Part shown: positions 28,160 through 39,056 of the stretch, piece after piece | Layout of the letters: each line of letters opens with the position of its first letter | Numbering within the stretch: position 1 is the first letter of the stretch | NCBI GenBank assembly: GCA_030490835.1 | Contig: CM059974.1 | Span: 8,687,501-8,751,500, forward strand | Length of the DNA stretch: 64,000 nucleotides | Direction: 5' to 3' | From: Annona cherimola | Taxonomy: Eukaryota > Streptophyta > Magnoliopsida > Magnoliales > Annonaceae | Position numbers and translations under genes: made by a program | Notes under the pieces: model-generated | The model's database searches: none | Told to the model about the DNA's origin: nothing | The model's input: the letters and a program-made list of their open reading frames with translations, nothing else

Positions 28160-28385
28160 AGAAATTGCAAACAACTCATACATAGTTTGACATAACTGCA
28201 AAATACAAATTATGTGGTTAAATTTATAAATTATTTTTATATTGTATTTACAAATATACCTATGTAGTTTATATATATTTGCAAATATATCCACACTATA
28301 ATGGACCACCGGTGTTGTAACACAGACATAACGATATAGGTATATTTGTAATTTTTGAAATATAAATACTGATATACTAATCATG
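28160..28385. repeat. Dispersed repeat family E, copy 1
   Basis: It contains CATAGTTTGACATAACTGCAAA at one side and GTATATTTGTAATTTTTGAAA at the other. The motif CATAGTTTGATCATAATTGCAAA recurs at 37570, 40335 and (inverted) 41020-41100. Probably a non-autonomous element. Edges approximate. Confidence 0.4.
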
Positions 28386-28429
28386 CATTGATTTCAAACA
28401 AAAAATTTCAACATGTTTTGAGTGTTTTA

Positions 28430-28905
28430 CGGGAATTTACATTTTAAGCTTTTCGATTTTGTATATTTATATTTTAAACTTTGATATTTTTTGTATTAGC
28501 ATTTTAATCCTATAAAGTTTGATTGTTTACATTTCAAACCATTGGCCCTCGCAATGTTAAAAAATATTATTAAAATTTTATAAGATGTCTAAAACATAGT
28601 TTATTTTTTAAAACAAACTTCACATAGTTTAAAATGCTAATATGCAAATAAAAATTGCAACATTATTTTTAACGTCATGACAATGTCAGAGCAGAGAGTT
28701 TAAACCAAACTTCACGAGATTTAAAATGTGAAAGGTATTTTAGATATTTTATATAATTTTAAGGGTAATTTTTTAATGTTATGAGAGTCCAAGGTCTAAA
28801 ATACAAAGAACTAAATTTTATAAAGTTTAAAATGCTAATATACAAATTTAAGAATTTAAAATGCAAATATACAAAGTTAAAAAAGTTTAAAATGTAAATT
28901 GCCTA
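28430..28905. repeat. Long inverted repeat (foldback element), ~475 bp
   Basis: The left end GGGAATTTACATTTTAAGC and the complement of the right end GGCAATTTACATTTTAAAC match. Matching continues inward for about 200 bases per arm, including TTTGTATTAGCATTTTAA against TTGTATATTAGCATTTTAAA and GCAATGTTAAAAAATATT against ATAACATTAAAAAATTAC. No coding capacity. A transcript would fold into a long hairpin. Confidence 0.7.
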
Positions 28906-28909
28906 TTTT

Positions 28910-29677
28910 TACCACATGAGTAAAGGAAACAAATAAAGTCAAGATGATCAAGTGTTTAACACCAATATGCGTGCATGCGCATGTGCATATGCATGTACAA
29001 GAGGTTTAGGGTTCAAAATCGAACTAAGATACTAGCATACATCTCAACAAAGAAGCAAAAAGTAATAAATTTTTGGGTATTTGTATTAATCGAAATTTTA
29101 TAAAATTTAGTTCTTAATTGTATATTTGATAATGAAAGTGTGTATCACAGTTTGACTTATGCGCGGGAAGGCCTAAGCGTTGCAAAATTTTAATACTTTC
29201 GACCAAATAAAAAATGCTTCAAAAAAGGCATAAATTTTAAAATCGAGTAATACTTTTCCATACAAAATTAAAGAAGATAACATATCTTATTATTCATCAA
29301 ATCATGGTAAAAAAGAAATACGCGATACATTTGAATAGAGCTGGCGTGAGAAATATGTATTGCAAACGAGCAGAGAGGGTTCCCTAGAAAAGTGTAACGG
29401 GAAAATATGCATGTACGTCAATAAGCTTTTTAACCAAAAGTAAGAAAAAAAAAATCATTTTTCAATGATAATCGAGTTTTGCGTCATTCTTAAAGAAGTG
29501 TGAAAGAGATACGATAGATTTTTTTTAATTCATTCAAAGACTTTAAATACATGCATCTTAATCAATGATAAATCTTTATCAATTTATGCGTCATCTGCTT
29601 CACTTAATGTTCATCCATTTATCAATAAATAAGATGTGGGCGTTTGTTTAAACCCAATAGGTGATTGCTGATATGTG
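28910..29677. other. Intergenic DNA left of the Copia element
   Basis: No gene seen. An alternating GTGCATGCGCATGTGCATATGCATG-type run near 28971-28996 is the only notable composition. Confidence 0.5.
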
Positions 29678-29682
29678 AATTA

Positions 29683-30137
29683 TGTTAGAAAAACAACCAT
29701 TGATTAAATCCATAATCAATGCAGGATCTGTCTCATGCTAGAATTATCAAGAAATTAAAACCATAAGCGGAAGCGTACCTGAATCCATGGATGCTAATGA
29801 TCTTTGGCTTAGGGTCTTCCAAGTTAGTGCACCCAGGTTTTGGAGAGTGTAGCTCCTCTTCCTTTCTGCTGATGGATGGCAGAGAGAAAACCAACCGGTA
29901 CATAACTCGGGGACCACAACCCATTTTATAGGAAGCCTAGTTTCCTATTTCCAATTTAGTCCATCATAAAACTAGAAATTGGAATTTAGGCTATATGGTT
30001 TCTACCCATAGGAGATCCATGCTTTATTAAATGATTTAGGTCCATAAATCCTTATAAGATCACTTTTATGATTTGGACCATTAATTTATGATAGCACATA
30101 TATATAAATAATATATGTATGTCCAGAAATTCCAACA
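29683..30137 (-). repeat. 3' LTR of the Copia element
   Basis: 455 bp, 3' by the element's own orientation. Compared with the other LTR it has A at 29900 (G at 36304) and C at 30006 (G at 36410). There are no indels. Confidence 0.97.
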
Positions 30138-30148
30138 ATCTCCCACTT
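30138..30148 (-). promoter_or_regulatory. Polypurine tract of the Copia element
   Basis: Minus strand AAGTGGGAGAT directly precedes the TGTTGG start of the LTR. This is the usual plus-strand primer arrangement in plant Copia elements. Confidence 0.85.
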
Positions 30149-30549
30149 GGACTACATGTATTTTATAATTATATATATGACCATATGAGCTCAAAACCTT
30201 ATGCTATCATATCAAAATCATTTCCGAACAATCTCGTCCATTAATTATGCCAACATAGAACCAAGGCGGCCTTTGTTACATTTATCGTAACTAGACCCAT
30301 CCAAGATCACATATATCAAACATAACTAAACGACATAGATCAAGCATGGATGCGTAGCATGGAAATTACATGTAACGTGATCTAACATGCCTATTTCCAA
30401 CTGGTCCACCTTATTTGGTGAGATCAAACCAATACCAAAAGTACTGAAAAATCAAAAATACTGAATTCTTTATTTCTGCAGAAAATATCCATAACCATAG
30501 TAAAGTGTCTAAACCAGAAAAGCAAATAAATACAAACTCCCACTTAACT

Positions 30550-33010
30550 AGCATATCATTAAATGATACAACACCTGTGTGAGCAGTATGCTCATGAAAG
30601 ACCATAAGGTGTTACTCTTAGTAAGCGGATCCGCAATTTTGGAGTTTGTCGCAATATGCTTTATAGACACTTTATTTTCCTGAATCCTTTCCTTAACAAC
30701 CAGGAACATTGCTGAACTCCTGTTGTTGTTGGAATATTAGACTGACTACTAATTTATTGTCACGAAATAACTTAAGTGGTCTTTCAATGTTATTTATATT
30801 TTGCAGCCCTGTGACAATATTCTGTAGTCATATTCCATAATTGGATGCCCCATAATATGCTATAAACTCTGTTGTCATGGTCGAAAAGCTATAAGTGTCT
30901 GCTAAGCACTTTTTCCTGATATAGCTTTTCCAACAAACAGATAAATATAGCCTGAAGTGGATCTCAAACTGTATTTGCATCCAATAAAGTAACAATCTGA
31001 ATACCAAATGATCTCTTACTTATATGACTTTCTGTATATGAACATATAATATTTTGTTTTCTAAAAAAAATGTTTTAAAAATCTGTTTGGCTGCATCTTA
31101 AAGATCCATTCCTGAATTACTTAAAATATCTGCCCAACATCCCAATAATGTACGCAGTAACCGAATACATACATCTTGAGATTCAAAACCTGAACATAAA
31201 TCAAACTTCCCACTGCTAAAGCATAGGGAGTCTTTTGCATTTCCTTAGACTTAAAATCATTCTTGGGACATTGATTTAGATAAAATTAATTTTGTCTTCC
31301 TTAGCAAGGAGGTATTCTTAATTTGCAATCCTGCATATCAAGTATCTTAAATATTTTCTTAATATAGGTATTTTGTAATAATCCAAGAATACATCTAGAA
31401 TAATCTTGATATATCTGAATTCTTAATACAAAAGACATATTTCTTTTCAAAATTCTTTGACAAAAATATCTTAAGTTTATGCAATAAACTTATCTTGATG
31501 TTGGGAAACAGTATATCTGTGTTAATCCCACTGAAAATATGATTACTCCCACTGAAATTATAGTATATGCAATCATCAACCGAATTCATTTCAAGACCAA
31601 ATGAAATGATAATTTGATGACATTTGCAATACCATTATTAGGAAACTTGCTTAAGCTTGTAGATGGATCTTTTTATCTTAAAAACTGAAAATTTATTATA
31701 AATGTTATCTTTACATCCATTTACCATAGCTCAAGGTTAAAACCCATTATTAAAACCATTTATCTTGAAAGAAATTTTCAATAAAACCGGAGAGAAAATT
31801 TCTTTGTAATCTATGCCTTCCTTTTGAGTAAAGTTCATTGAGACAAGACAAGCCTTATGCCTTTCCACATTACCTTCCTTCTTGGTTTTAAATATCCATT
31901 TATAACCAATCAATTTTATACCTTTAGGTAATAGAATAGGCTACCAAAACATCATTGTCTTTCATGAACTTAATCACATACTTATGGCATCAATCTACTT
32001 TTGAAAAGTTTTACTTTGCATTGTTTGATGAAATCGCCTTCCACCATTCCAATGTCATCCTTACGTATTGGCAAAATCTGATGCAATCATCAGAAACCGC
32101 ATTTTCCTTTCTCTAGTAGATCACTTCAATGACATCCGTTCTTGAGGTTGTTGAGCTTGATCATCAGGAATGTCCTGTTTATCAACGATGTCTTATAGAT
32201 TTCTCTTTAAAGACATAGTCCCTAACTATATCTCCCCCTCAAGCTCAATTTCCTCAAAGAATTGACATTTTTGGTCTCAATAGAACTGAATGTGGGATCA
32301 TAGGATTTACATCTTGATGTTGTTCAGCATATCCAATAATATTTAAATTCAAAAGAAGGAACTAAAATGACTATTTCCAAATGAATAAAAATAACTAAAT
32401 TTATTCAATACAGAAATAGAAACCGAATTCCATTTAAAAAATGGTACCATATATCTCTTCTGAATTTAAATAAAATTTAGTTTTTAACAATAATAATAAC
32501 TTAAATGACCATATAGCCTCAATAGTATTTGATTTGCTATCGCCTCCATCGATGAATCTTTCATCATCATTTGGCCTTTTAGCAACTCAAGTAACCTCAC
32601 ATAGACACCCTTACATGAATAGCAATACCAAATCTATTCATAAAAAAATGTGTCTTGGGTCTAAGGCTAAATTAATACTGAACAAACCAAAGTGAAAAAT
32701 GTACCCATTATTAGTACAATTCTCCTCTATGTGTCCAAGAACCTGTCAAAAGTAATAACCAAATTTGTATTGGACCATCCATAGTTTATTTATCATTTTT
32801 CATGTCCTTAAAGGTACTTGCCAAGTGAATACTTTTAGTATATTCTTACTTTAATTTATTCTCCTTTTGCACATAATAAAAAATAAACTCATCAAGAGAT
32901 CATTTATCCTTTTGTCAGTTATAATTAACTTTAAACTGACCAAATTGTGTTTAGGAGAATCAAAACTAAATGCACAAGCAAATCCGCTTTATCCTTAGTG
33001 CCTTTAGTTT
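30550..33010 (-). pseudogene. Decayed Copia gag-pol
   Basis: Readable patches on the minus strand, 5' to 3': a gag segment at about 33000-32780 (like QFDQFKVNYN of the family, here broken by stops); an integrase C-terminal patch IGYAEQHQDVNPMIP at about 32350-32200; the RT start YKWIFKTKKEGNVERHKACLVS with FTQKEGIDYKEIFSPV at about 31910-31780; QCPKND with KTPYALAVGSLIYVQV at about 31270-31190; and the RNase H end IQENKVSIKHIATNSKIADPLTK at about 30710-30610. Only about 440 bases separate gag from the integrase end, so protease and the integrase core are deleted. Many stops and frameshifts. It cannot encode working proteins. Confidence 0.9.
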
Positions 33011-33457
33011 CAAAGTAAGAAGAGATAAGTACTCCCTTATATTTCCTTTAACTTTATACCTTATTGAAATCAAGTTCGAACGAATCGTACTTGTTTCAGC
33101 TTTATTACCTTTAGCAATACTTTAGAATTTTCTGAATATAAATTTTGGCATTAGTTACCCTTTTGGACATGATACCCCCTTGAAAGTTTTCAAATTTTAT
33201 ACTTTATAATCATAAAACACATGCAATTTTAACAATCTCACTTATTAAAGTTCCATTTTTCCTTATTGGAACTTTTAACCACAAGAGTAGTGAATCGTTC
33301 AATCCTTAGTGCATGGTTTAGATTCATAATGCCCAGAATGATCATAATATTTTATTTTCATTACTTGAACATGAAAATAAAACAAATATTGGCAGATATG
33401 GCACAAACAGATAAATTAACCAAAATTTGAACAAAACAATATGTTCACATAACTTTT

Positions 33458-34575
33458 ATACAGAACTTTAGCAATTCAAATAATGGTAGGGCCCATCACA
33501 AGATACCTAGTACAACATTAATACTTAGTCTTTGGACAAAAGTATTAATTTGTAAGTGGTACTCTTGGTGCAGTGATCAAATATTGATAATAAAGTCCTG
33601 TCAAACAATAAGCCTTTCTTTGGACCGACTATTGTTCACATGGAATGCCTAATAATTATCACATATTTATCACCGCATATGTCTATGTAATCCGGCCAAA
33701 TATTAATCTTCCTTTGGGCCGATTAATATCCGCATAATTACATATCCACAATATTTTAGTGTAGTAATCAAATATTTAACAATAAAATCCTGTCAAATAA
33801 CAAGCCTTTCTTTGGACCGACTTGTTATTCACATGGAGTACCAAATAATTGTTGTATATTTATTACCATAAGTGTGTACGCAATTCGGCCAAATATTAAT
33901 CTTCCTTTGGGCCGATGAATATTCGCATGAATTACATACACACAATTATCTTAATGTCTTAAAAATAAATTAACTTACACAAGAGAGGCTACTTTGGTAG
34001 CATGTTGTTGCAATCAATTTATTTTAAAACATTAGACATCCATAAAAATACTTGTACCATTATTTGAATTTAATAAAAAATCCAAAATATTGAACTTATT
34101 TCTGAATTCCAAACATAAAACTTTAGTAAAAATTCAAATAATGGCAAGACCCATCACAAGATACCTAGCACAACATTAATATTTAGTCTTTGGACAGAAA
34201 TATTAACTTGTAAATGGTACTCTTGTTGTAGTAATCAAATATTGATAATAAAATCCTGTCAGATAATAAGCCTTTCTTTGGACCGACTTATTATTCACAT
34301 GGAAAACCAAATAATTATCACATATTTATTACCACATGTGTGAATATAATTCGGCCAAAAATTAACCTTCCTTTGGGCCGATTAAAATTCGCATGAATTA
34401 CATCACACAATCATCTTAATATTTCAAAAATAAATTAATCTACACAATAGAGGCTACTTTGGCAGCATGTTGTTTCAATTAATTTATTTTAAAATATCGG
34501 ACATTCATAAAGAATATTTATACCATTATTTGAAATTTTAATTCCAAAAGATCCAAAAATAAAATTTTGCATGAC
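33458..34575. repeat. Tandem-repeat leader inside the Copia element
   Basis: A unit of about 658 bases starting near 33483 (CCCATCACAAGATACCTAG) recurs from about 34141 and is partial. Within the first unit a sub-unit of about 195 bases is itself duplicated. The phrase AAGCCTTTCTTTGGACCGAC occurs three times (about 33611, 33806, 34270), as does CTTCCTTTGGGCCGAT (about 33708, 33901, 34368). It lies between the gag relic and the 5' LTR in element orientation. Non-coding. Confidence 0.85.
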
Positions 34576-34854
34576 AATTGGTTAATTTAAAATCTTAATA
34601 GAAAGCAATAAATTATAAACATATGCATTTATACATAATTTGCTTTCTAAACATTCATAAACCAACCACATGAATTAATTGTAATTCAAACATTCGTATG
34701 CATATATGTTAATTTCACAAAAATAATATTTTTGGACCTATTTAGGTTAATCTGACCCTTCCATTCAATCCAGAATGTCCAAAAATATAGAAAACCACTA
34801 TTGGATCGTCCAAATCGGATAAAGGGATCATAAGATATGTGCATTTTAATTTGG

Positions 34855-35135
34855 ACGGTTATTGGGCTGCCACGTGTCCTTTTCTGGTGGGCTGTACTGT
34901 GGGTGGGCTGAAACGGGCTTAACTGAATAGGCTGGGCTTTTAGATCTGGGCTGACTCTGCCTGGGCTTGAAAACAAGCCTGTCCAGACACAAGTGGGCTT
35001 AGCTTACTGGGCTGATTCTGGGCCTGCTTGAACTGGGCTGTTTCCACCTGGGCCCGTTTCACAGGCCCGCCCAGGTATAAAGGAGGAGTTTAGCTATGGG
35101 CCTGATGAACTGGGCTCAGGCCTGGCCCAGATCGA
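34855..35135 (+). promoter_or_regulatory. Promoter-like block with many TGGGCT/TGGGCC motifs
   Basis: On the plus strand (antisense to the Copia element) this block has a GCCACGTGTCC G-box/ABRE-like site near 34868 and more than ten TGGGCT, TGGGCC or GGGCTT motifs, which resemble the site II elements bound by TCP factors in plant housekeeping promoters. A TATAAAGG follows at about 35076. The leader-like phrase AAAACCCTAACCTTAGC lies near 35263-35279. Motif-rich leaders occur in some plant Copia elements, so this could be ordinary element sequence. Promoter activity is inference. Confidence 0.35.
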
Positions 35136-35284
35136 AAATTTCTGTGGCCTGTTTGTAATTTCTACAAAGGGGGCAGTTTGCAAATTTCTGCAAAGGGGTT
35201 TTATACAATTTATCTAGCCAGGGGGTTTTCTGTAAAAGTTCATCTCCTCCCTTAAAAACAAAAAACCCTAACCTTAGCTACCAT

Positions 35285-35990
35285 TTCCCCATGCCGCCGC
35301 AGCCTACACAACTGCCCCTATGCCGCCGCAGCCTACACAGCCCACCCCACTGCCCCTATGCCGCCGCACACCGTGCTGCCTTGCAGCCGAACCCACTGGC
35401 CAAGCCGCTGTCGCCAGCAACAACCGCTGCCGCTGCTGTTCGCGGCTAGCCCGGACGCTGCTGCCGGCTGCTCGTCTGCCGTCGGATTGTCGCCCCTACC
35501 GGATCGCCCCCTGCCGGATCGCTGCTGCTCGCCCGCCAGCAGGAGCCGCTGCCGTTCGCCCGCGGAAAACAGAAACCCGACGACCAGCGTCCACGACCAG
35601 ATGGGTTTCTGAATCCAACAATGCTATTGGTTTGATTTTATTATTAAACAAAGATGGCTTTCGTCCCTTCTGGTTTTCGTCCCTTTCATCAACCACTACT
35701 ATCGTTTGTTTATTATAAAGAAAAGAGGAAAACGATAAAGCATGATTTCAGATTCTGTCATTTTGCTTTTGGTTTTCGTCCCTTTCATCAACCACCAGTA
35801 GTTTCGCGGCTTCAAGGGAGCGTACTCTTGCTCGTTCGCGTGCAGCATCTCAGGGAAGTGCACGTCAAATGCGCCAGTCCATGCACCGCAACGCCAACCG
35901 CAACCCAGATCTGGCATCCCAGCGGCAAACCCAATCTCGGCGGCGGTGGCAAAATCCAAGCAGCAAGGTTTTCCAATTTTCAGTTCTGAA
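35285..35990. other. GC-rich, possibly captured segment in the Copia leader
   Basis: GC content is far above the rest of the element. A repeated CTATGCCGCCGCAGCCTACACA motif occurs two to three times at 35290-35370, and open frames exist on both strands (plus 35320-35718; minus 35699-36085). Proline, alanine and arginine dominate the predicted peptides and no domain is recognised. TGGTTTTCGTCCCTTTCATC occurs at both 35671 and 35770, extended to 26 identical bases, so part of the block was duplicated. It could be a captured host gene piece or a structured leader. Confidence 0.4.
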
Positions 35991-36072
35991 TCATTAATAA
36001 ATCCATAACACGAATCTAACAGCATACATGAATTCGTAAATCTGAATCTCAATAATCTAACATGAAGATTAG

Positions 36073-36084
36073 GCTCTGATACCA
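36073..36084 (-). promoter_or_regulatory. Primer-binding site of the Copia element
   Basis: The minus strand reads TGGTATCAGAGC, complementary to the 3' end of plant initiator Met tRNA. It lies two bases inside the 5' LTR. This fixes the orientation of the element. Confidence 0.95.
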
Positions 36085-36086
36085 CT

Positions 36087-36541
36087 TGTTAGAAAAACAA
36101 CCATTGATTAAATCCATAATCAATGCAGGATCTGTCTCATGCTAGAATTATCAAGAAATTAAAACCATAAGCGGAAGCGTACCTGAATCCATGGATGCTA
36201 ATGATCTTTGGCTTAGGGTCTTCCAAGTTAGTGCACCCAGGTTTTGGAGAGTGTAGCTCCTCTTCCTTTCTGCTGATGGATGGCAGAGAGAAAACCAACC
36301 GGTGCATAACTCGGGGACCACAACCCATTTTATAGGAAGCCTAGTTTCCTATTTCCAATTTAGTCCATCATAAAACTAGAAATTGGAATTTAGGCTATAT
36401 GGTTTCTACGCATAGGAGATCCATGCTTTATTAAATGATTTAGGTCCATAAATCCTTATAAGATCACTTTTATGATTTGGACCATTAATTTATGATAGCA
36501 CATATATATAAATAATATATGTATGTCCAGAAATTCCAACA
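36087..36541 (-). repeat. 5' LTR of the Copia element
   Basis: 455 bp, with two substitutions from its partner. In element orientation it should hold the Pol II promoter. A TATATATAAAT stretch near 36503-36513 is a weak candidate, but no TATA box is assigned. Confidence 0.97.
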
Positions 36542-36740
36542 AATTATGTTTTAAAGGAAAAACCAACAGCACACAATTCAAAGGATTTAGTATCTTGTAT
36601 TGAACCGTTATGGTAAATCCATAACGACTCAAAGAACTCTCACTCTTTATACATTTGAAACACCTTCCAAAAAAAGAGAAAAGTCTAGGTGAATGTTTTA
36701 TTTGTAGGGGAGTGTTTGTTAATACATAAAAAAGTTTAAA

Positions 36741-37150
36741 CTAATGGTGTATTTGGAAAGTGATAACATTTTCAATGAAATTTTTTTGAAATAAAATAAA
36801 ATAATGTAATGTGATAAGGGTAATGGTGAGGAATAAAGAGAATAAAGTTAAAATAGAAAAGTTAGTTGTACGGGTGATCATGTGAAAATAATTCAAAAAA
36901 AAGATAGTTTATATAGAAAATATTAAAAAAATTTAAAATAAGGTAGTTTGAGAGAATGAAAAGTCTTCATTCTCCACAACATTCTTCTTTTTTAATTATT
37001 TTTTACTTTTTTTTTATACAACTATCCTTCTTTTTAATTATTTCTACACAACTTTTCATACATCTAACTTATCTATTTTAACTTTATTTTATATATTTTT
37101 CATCATTACTCATATCATATCACATTATTTTCTTACATTTAATAATTGAT
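36741..37150. repeat. Two family A MITEs head to head, forming a large hairpin
   Basis: The left copy (from GGTGTATTTGG near 36745) is in reverse orientation and the right copy is in forward orientation. They meet at GAGAATGAA / AAGTC / TTCATTCTC (36952-36974), a perfect 9-bp stem with a 5-base loop. The arms then pair imperfectly outward for about 180 bases. The right copy lacks a clean outer terminus. Confidence 0.75.
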
Positions 37151-37554
37151 TTTCCCCGCGGACAACCCTGCCATTTCTCTCCACGGTCAAATGTAGGGAG
37201 CTGAAAGTCCTGCTATATAAATTAACGTCAACCATTATGGATTGTCCCGGAATAAGAAAAATGGTTCGGTTGGCGTGAGGTTTTGAAAAGATATGTTGTA
37301 TGACTGTATCTTGTTAGATTATTGCTTTATTTGGCCGCATGGTCAGCGTGAAACACGGTTTTGTTGCTGCTTTTTAGAATTTTGTTCAGGAGTATTTTTG
37401 CGAAGAGCACCTAAAGTACAAATTTTAAAAAGTGAAAAAAAATTAAATTTAAAAAAGCAAAAGAGTAATATAATATGACAAAAATAATAATTAAGAATAA
37501 AGAGAATAAAATTAAAATGTTGTAGATAATTTTATAAAAATGAAATAATTTGTA

Positions 37555-37760
37555 AGTATACATACATAATTTGACCATAATTGCAAGATATTTACATAGT
37601 TTTAAAAATTGTAAATAATTATGTATTGTTTGATCATAATTGTCAATATGCTTATGTTGTAATATATGATGCCTTTAAGGTAACATCACGTGGTTAGTAT
37701 ATTCGCAATGGTATACAATTACGTGGGTATATTTCCAAAAACCAAATATACTAACTTAAA
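37555..37760. repeat. Dispersed repeat family E, copy 2
   Basis: CATAATTTGACCATAATTGCAA at the left and GTGGGTATATTTCCAAAAAC at the right match the ends of the copies at 28160 and 40310. No coding capacity. Confidence 0.45.
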
Positions 37761-37869
37761 TTTTAAGATAGTTAAATATATTTAAAGTATTAAATCATAC
37801 GAGTCTTTGTTTGAGCTTTTATATATTCCCAAATCAACCTGAATGTACAAGTACTGTGCTTGAAATCTT

Positions 37870-38097
37870 TTTTTTTTATGAGTATTCATACGTTACAATC
37901 TCAACTGGTATGACAATTAAATTCTGAGACATTCTTACAATTTGCTAACGATTATCTACTATTTCTAATATTTCCCACCAGTGGACGGCTCCCACGAATT
38001 TGGAGAGACTTGCAACGCCACCACTTCAGAAATGCTGCTAGGGAGATTTGAACCAGGACCACCCAACTTGTGGGGCCATGTTCTGCACCACTGAGGC
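37870..38097 (-). mobile_element. SINE with perfect 16-bp target duplication
   Basis: On the minus strand: an A-box-like TCAGTGGTGCAG near the head, a B-box-like GGTTCAAATCT, then the body and an A tail. The 3' part TGTAAGAATGTCTCAGAATT is shared with the SINE at 23860-24138. The target duplication CTGTGCTTGAAATCTT occurs at 37854-37869 and 38098-38113 with no mismatch, which suggests a fairly recent insertion. Confidence 0.92.
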
Positions 38098-38390
38098 CTG
38101 TGCTTGAAATCTTAAGCAAAAAGAAAAACCTGAAAAATTACGGATAGAAAAATAAATTCGAAACTACTACCTTATCGTCTTTAACCAATTGGCCTCTGGT
38201 CAATAACAGCCTATAAATCATCTACAACTGTTGATTCTAGCCAAACAGCATCCATGATTTTAGATGTGTATGCGACCGCGAAGCAGATACATAGCTTTTC
38301 TCGTTCATGCTACAGCATAAAGCAATACTGACTTTTTCAACGGAGTTTTATCCTTTTCCTCTCAATTTGCTGTGTAATGATATTTTAATT

Positions 38391-38592
38391 TTTTTAAAAT
38401 TTTTGTATGTACAACTCAACGCAAGTAAATATTTCAATCTTAGCTACAAGTTATAAATCAAAAATAATATTGCTAATCAAGTAGTTGTAGAGACTTTACT
38501 CTGGAAAATGAGACATAAATTTTTGCAGCCGGAACTTGAACCCCACACCTGATCTAGAACTCCTGCCAATCGTGCTAATCTCATGTTGGCCA
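38391..38592 (-). mobile_element. Second SINE type with perfect 16-bp target duplication
   Basis: The minus strand starts TGGCCAACATGAGA. It has a good A box TAGCACGATTGG and a B-box-like GGTTCAAGTTCC, and ends in an A-rich tail. TAATGATATTTTAATT is duplicated perfectly at 38375-38390 and 38593-38608. The body differs from the 23860 and 37870 SINEs, so it is likely a separate subfamily. It lies only about 300 bases from another SINE in the same orientation. Confidence 0.88.
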
Positions 38593-38699
38593 TAATGATA
38601 TTTTAATTGGAGTTGGGGGCCTTGGGGCTCAAATACAGAACCAAAAATCTTACGTAGTGCAGGTGTACAAGAATCAGGCAGACTTAGAGTTCTCGTGCC

Positions 38700-38890
38700 A
38701 CATAGTGTTTTTTAAAACCGGACCGAGCCATCCGGTCCAAACGGTTTGATTGTGAACTGCTAATGACATGGTCTGGATAACATGCGGTTCGTATATTTCC
38801 TTGAAAACCATTGTAACCATTCGGTCGAACCGTAAAACTCAGTCCCATCGCGGTCCGATCCGAAGGTTCGTTTCTACATCCACGGTGTAG
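38700..38890. repeat. Short block of CGGTCC / ACCGGA motifs
   Basis: The same motif style as 12740-13345, for example AAAACCGGACCGAGCC near 38715 and GGTCCGATCCGAAGG near 38852. Likely related transposon debris. Confidence 0.4.
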
Positions 38891-39056
38891 TTATGCTTTC
38901 CACCCTTGTTCCAGCATCAGAATATAATACGCGTGCACTGTCATGTAATGGAACAAATTTTTTTGATATTTTATTTATGAAGATTTTCATTATTCTTATG
39001 TTATTTGCGTTTTATATGAATTTAGATTTATTAGATACTAGTAATTACAATACTTA

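Larger units (their letters stand above)
29683..36541 (-). mobile_element. Complete but coding-dead Ty1/Copia LTR retrotransposon
   Basis: 6859 bp, minus-strand orientation. It has two 455-bp LTRs (29683-30137 and 36087-36541), each starting TGTT and ending AACA on the plus strand, and differing at only two positions. AATTA at 29678-29682 and 36542-36546 is the target duplication. The primer-binding site TGGTATCAGAGC (36084 to 36073, minus strand) matches initiator Met tRNA. A polypurine tract (AAGTGGGAGAT, minus strand) adjoins the other LTR at 30138-30148. Internal remnants of gag, integrase C-end, RT and RNase H are in the right order but full of stops and deletions. The 5' leader is long and contains tandem repeats and a GC-rich block. 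Confidence 0.97.

Noticed and set aside
29733..29924. 63-codon open frame repeated at 36137-36328
   Set aside because: Both are inside the two LTRs of the Copia element; the identity reflects LTR duplication, not paralogous genes.
35320..35718. 132-codon proline/alanine-rich open frame as a real gene
   Set aside because: Low-complexity GC-rich sequence inside a Copia leader, open on both strands, with no domain. Reported only as a possible captured block.
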